From assembly GCA_030655735.1 (NCBI GenBank), contig JAUSPK010000181.1, forward strand, positions 1 through 9,500: a DNA stretch of 9,500 nt, read 5' to 3'. Positions 6,751 to 9,500 of this stretch are shown piece after piece. The position numbers and the translations under genes were made by a program. The first letter of the stretch is position 1. Each line of letters begins with the position of its first letter. The notes below the pieces were generated by a model. It saw only the letters and a program-made list of their open reading frames with translations. It was not told the origin of the DNA and did not search any database. Source of the stretch: Syntrophales bacterium. GTDB lineage: Bacteria; Desulfobacterota; Syntrophia; Syntrophales; UBA2210.

Positions 6751-7293
6751 ATGCAGATTTCTTTTACCTTCCGGAATATGGAATCCGGGGAGTGGTTGAA
6801 AGATTATGTGGGCAAAAAACTTGCCAGGATTGAGCGATATATCGACAAGCCCGTGAATGCCAGTGTGGTGCTGGCTGTGGAAAAATTCAGGAATGTTGCC
6901 GAAATAAACCTGTCTGCCAAGGGCATAAATCTGCAGGGCAGGGAAGAGGCAAAGGAGATGACCCTTGCCGTTGACAATGTTATTGATAAGGTAGAACGGC
7001 AGATAAAGAAATATAAGCAAAAGGTAAGGAACCACAAAGATGTCGCATCCAGGAGCGAGGCTGAGGAGTCTGGAGAACCGGGTGCTGAAGAATATGAGGA
7101 ATACGGTGAAGACTCCAGGGTGGCGAAGACAAGGAAAGCCATACTGGAACCCATGTCTCTGGACGACGCGATTATGGAAATGGACGAATCAAAAGACAGA
7201 TTCATCGTGTACAGGGATTCTTCCTCCGAGAACGTGAGCATTCTCTACCGTCGCGATGATGGAAGGTATCTCCTGATTGAGACCAATAGCTGA
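6751..7293 (+). CDS. hpf: Long-form ribosome hibernation promoting factor
   Basis: HPF binds the decoding centre of idle ribosomes; the long form also joins two 70S particles into 100S dimers through its C-terminal domain. The 180-residue product has an N-terminal S30AE domain (about 1-100: FTFRNMESGEWLKDYV, then the KKYKQKVRNHK basic helix end), an acidic flexible linker (about 101-122) and a C-terminal dimerisation domain (about 123-180) with KPMSLDEA-like EPMSLDDAI and VSILYRRDDGRYLLIE. E. coli HPF is a short form of about 95 residues, so this is clearly the long form. Start ATG 6751 is set by the strong ribosome binding site at 6737-6745. An in-frame ATG at 6655 would add 32 residues unlike the family and would place its codons over the predicted promoter. 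ptsN starts 18 bases downstream. Confidence 0.95.
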   Translation: MQISFTFRNMESGEWLKDYVGKKLARIERYIDKPVNASVVLAVEKFRNVAEINLSAKGINLQGREEAKEMTLAVDNVIDKVERQIKKYKQKVRNHKDVASRSEAEESGEPGAEEYEEYGEDSRVAKTRKAILEPMSLDDAIMEMDESKDRFIVYRDSSSENVSILYRRDDGRYLLIETNS

Positions 7294-7311
7294 AATACGG
7301 GGTGTTGAACC

Positions 7312-7779
7312 ATGGTGAATATCCAGGATATGCTTAAAGAAGCCTTTATCATAGAAGATCTGAAATCCAAGACGAAAAAGGAGGTTCTCGCTGAGCTGTC
7401 GGATGTCTTTTTGCGTAATGATATGGGTATCGACCGTGACTCCGTGATTGAAGTGCTGATGGAGAGGGAGAAGCTGGGGAGTACCGGAATAGGGGACGGT
7501 ATCGCCATACCCCATGGGAAACTCATGGGCCTTGAAAACCTTGTGGTTTCATTCGGAAGGAGTAAGGGGGGAGTTGATTTTGATTCCCTGGATGGCGGAC
7601 CGGTACATATCTTCTTTCTCCTAATAGCTCCAGAGAATTCGGCGGGACAGCACCTGAAAGCGCTGGCCAAGATCTCACGGATGCTGAAAGACATCTCCTT
7701 CAGGGAATCTCTTGTCAAGGCCGAATCATCCAAAGAAATATATAATCTGATAGGGGAGAAAGACAGGGCGTATATCTAG
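7312..7779 (+). CDS. ptsN: PTS nitrogen-regulatory IIA protein (EIIA-Ntr)
   Basis: PtsN is the terminal phosphate acceptor of the nitrogen PTS (PtsP, NPr, PtsN). It carries no sugar and instead regulates other proteins, such as potassium transport and envelope stress functions in enterobacteria, according to its phosphorylation. The 155-residue product has the EIIA-2 fold pattern, with the phosphorylatable His68 in GIAIPHGK (63-70) and the STGIGDG lead-in (57-63). ATG 7312 follows GGGGTG (7299-7304); a GTG at 7315 is an alternative start. No phosphodonor gene (NPr or PtsP) is visible in the window. Position between hpf and rapZ is the same as in E. coli. An intrinsic terminator appears to overlap its 3' end. 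A fructose-type IIA is less likely, given length and context. Confidence 0.94.
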   Translation: MVNIQDMLKEAFIIEDLKSKTKKEVLAELSDVFLRNDMGIDRDSVIEVLMEREKLGSTGIGDGIAIPHGKLMGLENLVVSFGRSKGGVDFDSLDGGPVHIFFLLIAPENSAGQHLKALAKISRMLKDISFRESLVKAESSKEIYNLIGEKDRAYI

Positions 7780-7792
7780 GCCCCGTCTTTTT
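7759..7792 (+). terminator. Probable intrinsic terminator at the end of ptsN
   Basis: AAAGACAGGGC (7759-7769) pairs with GCCCCGTCTTT (7780-7790) with a single A-C mismatch around a 10-base loop, and TTTTT (7788-7792) closes the structure. The left arm and loop lie within the last ptsN codons and its TAG. It would separate hpf-ptsN from rapZ, fully or partly. Confidence 0.6.
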
Positions 7793-7836
7793 CACACACC
7801 AAATTTTTCAATACCATATCGAAAGGCGGTGGCGCG

Positions 7837-8703
7837 ATGAAAAATCTTCGTATCGTCATCATAACCGGTCTGTCTGGTTCCGGAAAGAGTACAGCCCTGA
7901 AGGCCTTGGAAGATATCGGTTTCTTCTGTGTGGATAATCTCCCGGTCATGCTTCTCCCCAAATTTCTCGACCTGCAGACTGGGTCCTCATCCGAAATATC
8001 GAAGATAGCCCTGGTCATGGACCTGCGTGAGAAGCATTTCCTTGAAAAGCATATAGAGGTTCTCTCTCGATTGAGGAAGAAGAAGTACGATATCGAAATA
8101 CTCTTTCTCGATACGAACGATGAACTGCTCCTGCGAAGGTTCAGCGAGACGAGGAGGACGCATCCTCTCTCGAAGGACAAGACCATTCTTGAGAGCATCA
8201 ACCTTGAGCGGGATAAACTGCGCGAATTGAAGGGGATGGCCAATAACATTGTTGATACATCAGATTACAGTGTCCACCAGTTGAAGGAACATGTTCAGGG
8301 GCTCTATCTCGCGCCCGGCAAAACCAAAAAACTTATTATAAACCTGATATCGTTCGGATACCGTTTCGGCTTGCCCCACGATGCGGATATCGTCCTGGAT
8401 GTGAGATTTCTCCCCAATCCCTATTTCGTCAAGGATCTGAGTGAACGCAACGGAAATGAAAAGGCCGTGGAGGAATATGTCATGGGATGGGATGATACCG
8501 GACAGTTTCTCACACGCCTGTCCGACATGATGACATTTCTGGTGCCTCTCTATGAAAAAGAGGGGAAATCATATCTGAACGTCGCTGTGGGGTGTACCGG
8601 CGGGAGACATCGATCCGTGGTTATCCTCAACCAACTGGCCGGGCATTTTAAGAGTAGAAACTATACAACAAATATCAGCCACCGGGATATAGACAGGTCG
8701 TAA
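7837..8703 (+). CDS. rapZ: RNase adapter protein RapZ / YvcJ-family nucleotide-binding protein
   Basis: In E. coli RapZ binds the small RNAs GlmZ and GlmY and steers RNase E, setting GlmS and so amino-sugar supply for the envelope; it also senses glucosamine-6-phosphate. In other phyla the family (YvcJ) is a nucleotide-binding protein of less clear role. The 288-residue product has Walker A GLSGSGKST (11-19), the FFCVDNLP motif (29-36), a Walker B-like VMDLRE, and the C-terminal domain motifs SFGYRFGLPHDAD, DVRFLPNPY, GCTGGRHRSV and HRDI. Length matches E. coli (284). The last residues are HRDIDRS, lacking the E. coli KRK tail needed for RNA binding. ATG 7837 follows AAGGCGG (7823-7829). The stop is nine bases from that of the convergent gene. 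Confidence 0.95.
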   Translation: MKNLRIVIITGLSGSGKSTALKALEDIGFFCVDNLPVMLLPKFLDLQTGSSSEISKIALVMDLREKHFLEKHIEVLSRLRKKKYDIEILFLDTNDELLLRRFSETRRTHPLSKDKTILESINLERDKLRELKGMANNIVDTSDYSVHQLKEHVQGLYLAPGKTKKLIINLISFGYRFGLPHDADIVLDVRFLPNPYFVKDLSERNGNEKAVEEYVMGWDDTGQFLTRLSDMMTFLVPLYEKEGKSYLNVAVGCTGGRHRSVVILNQLAGHFKSRNYTTNISHRDIDRS

Positions 8704-8712
8704 CCGGGCAGC

Positions 8713-9500
8713 TCATCCTTCACCGGAAAGCTTTCTTGTTATGTTATCCTGTATCCAGTGTGGATCCCACCATTCCACGGGGTTTACAAATTTTCCGCCT
8801 ACGATCATACTGAAGTGAAGGTGATCACCTCCCGCCATGCCGGTCAGACCTGTCCTGCCGATCTTTTCCCCCTTCTTGACGGTTTGATCCTTTCTTGTGT
8901 TTATCGATGAAAGATGACCGTACAGGCTAAAGACCCCCATGCCATGATCTATGATGATGGCATTGCCGTAGATGCCGATATACCCCGTGAAGGCGACGAT
9001 GCCCCCATTTGAAGCCTCTACCGGAGCGTTTTGCGTAGAGGCGAGGTCAACACCCATGTGAACGCTCGTGCTTATTTTCTCGCCGTTGTGGTAGTACGTT
9101 CTCATGTCGCCGAATGTTGCCATAGGCGCGGCGTTCTTCATCCTGAGAAAGGGCCCCTCCCAGAGTTGTTCCGGTCGCGTGGTCTTGCAGATTGTCTCAA
9201 TGGTCTTCAGGTTGTCCATCCGCATCTCGGTGTTTATGCGCGAGAAGGCCTCGATAAGGGTGATCCCCTGCAGGTCTTTGTGCCGGTGCTGAAACTCCGG
9301 CATCTTCATCTCCAGAAACTGCTGGGAGATGTTCATCCTGTCGTTGCGGAATTTCTTATCCCTTACGTGGAAAGAGATCGGGCTGAACGTGGTATTCCCG
9401 GCATTGTCCTCTGCCAGGATGTGTATCTTTTGGCTCGCCGTGTCTATGATGGGGGCGGCAAAGTAAGAGATATGGAGCGTTCCGCCTCCCGTGGCCTTCG
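8713..9500 (-). CDS. M23 family (LytM-type) metallopeptidase, N-terminal part outside window
   Basis: M23 peptidases cleave, or as degenerate forms regulate cleavage of, peptidoglycan cross-bridges in the periplasm. The - strand frame ends at TGA (8715-8713) and is open to the right edge, giving 261 residues in view; a Met codon at 9336-9334 is internal, not the start. Upstream of it sits an Ig-like stretch ending with AEDNAGN and FHVRDKKFRND. The peptidase domain keeps its zinc ligands: HMGVD (9060-9046, His and Asp), the catalytic His in SLYGHLS, and HLHF (His near 8823-8812). So it looks active. WWDPHWI near the C-terminus is seen in Geobacter-type homologues (from memory). It is oriented against rapZ and so has its own promoter outside the window. 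No signal peptide is visible because the N-terminus is missing. Confidence 0.93.
   Translation of the reverse strand, partial: KATGGGTLHISYFAAPIIDTASQKIHILAEDNAGNTTFSPISFHVRDKKFRNDRMNISQQFLEMKMPEFQHRHKDLQGITLIEAFSRINTEMRMDNLKTIETICKTTRPEQLWEGPFLRMKNAAPMATFGDMRTYYHNGEKISTSVHMGVDLASTQNAPVEASNGGIVAFTGYIGIYGNAIIIDHGMGVFSLYGHLSSINTRKDQTVKKGEKIGRTGLTGMAGGDHLHFSMIVGGKFVNPVEWWDPHWIQDNITRKLSGEG

Noticed and set aside
8726..8735. GAAAGCTTTC palindrome as a bidirectional terminator
   Set aside because: It has no loop, so it would form only a very short stem, and no T-run follows on either side.

Overview
The window is a dense bacterial chromosomal segment, nine genes on the + strand and one converging gene on the - strand. 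Gene order (kdsA, kdsC, lptC, lptA, lptB, rpoN, hpf, ptsN, rapZ), moderate GC, GTG/TTG starts and a Geobacter-style M23 peptidase suggest a Gram-negative, LPS-making member of the former Deltaproteobacteria (Desulfobacterota). This assignment is inference from gene order and sequence flavour, not from a marker gene.

Layout. 1-1604: the 3' part of a tetratricopeptide protein with thirteen tandem TPR units, whose start lies left of the window. 1696-3071: two Kdo synthesis genes, kdsA (metal-dependent class) and kdsC. 3072-3224: the largest gap, with inverted repeats and a 17-codon open frame that I cannot explain. 3225-5157: lptC, lptA and lptB, three parts of the LPS transport machine. 5214-6650: rpoN (sigma-54). 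6667-6695: a strong sigma-70-type promoter in the rpoN-hpf gap. 6751-7779: long-form hpf and ptsN, ending in a probable intrinsic terminator. 7837-8703: rapZ. 8713-9500: the 3' part of a periplasmic M23 (LytM-type) peptidase gene, tail to tail with rapZ and running off the right edge.

The genes form a known conserved linkage. KdsA makes Kdo-8-phosphate, KdsC removes the phosphate, and Kdo is added to lipid A. LptC, LptA and LptB help carry finished LPS across the periplasm. RpoN, HPF, PtsN and RapZ are the regulatory block found downstream of lptB in enterobacteria as well. Two pieces of the E. coli arrangement are not seen: kdsD (arabinose-5-phosphate isomerase) beside kdsC, and the NPr gene after rapZ.

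I see no wholly new system. The points most worth checking are the unexplained kdsC-lptC gap, the internal promoter and terminator that could make hpf-ptsN a separate unit, the loss of basic RNA-binding residues at the RapZ C-terminus, and several start codons that simple longest-frame calling would get wrong. I found no tRNA, rRNA, CRISPR array, insertion sequence or replication origin. No gene-free stretch exceeds 300 bases.
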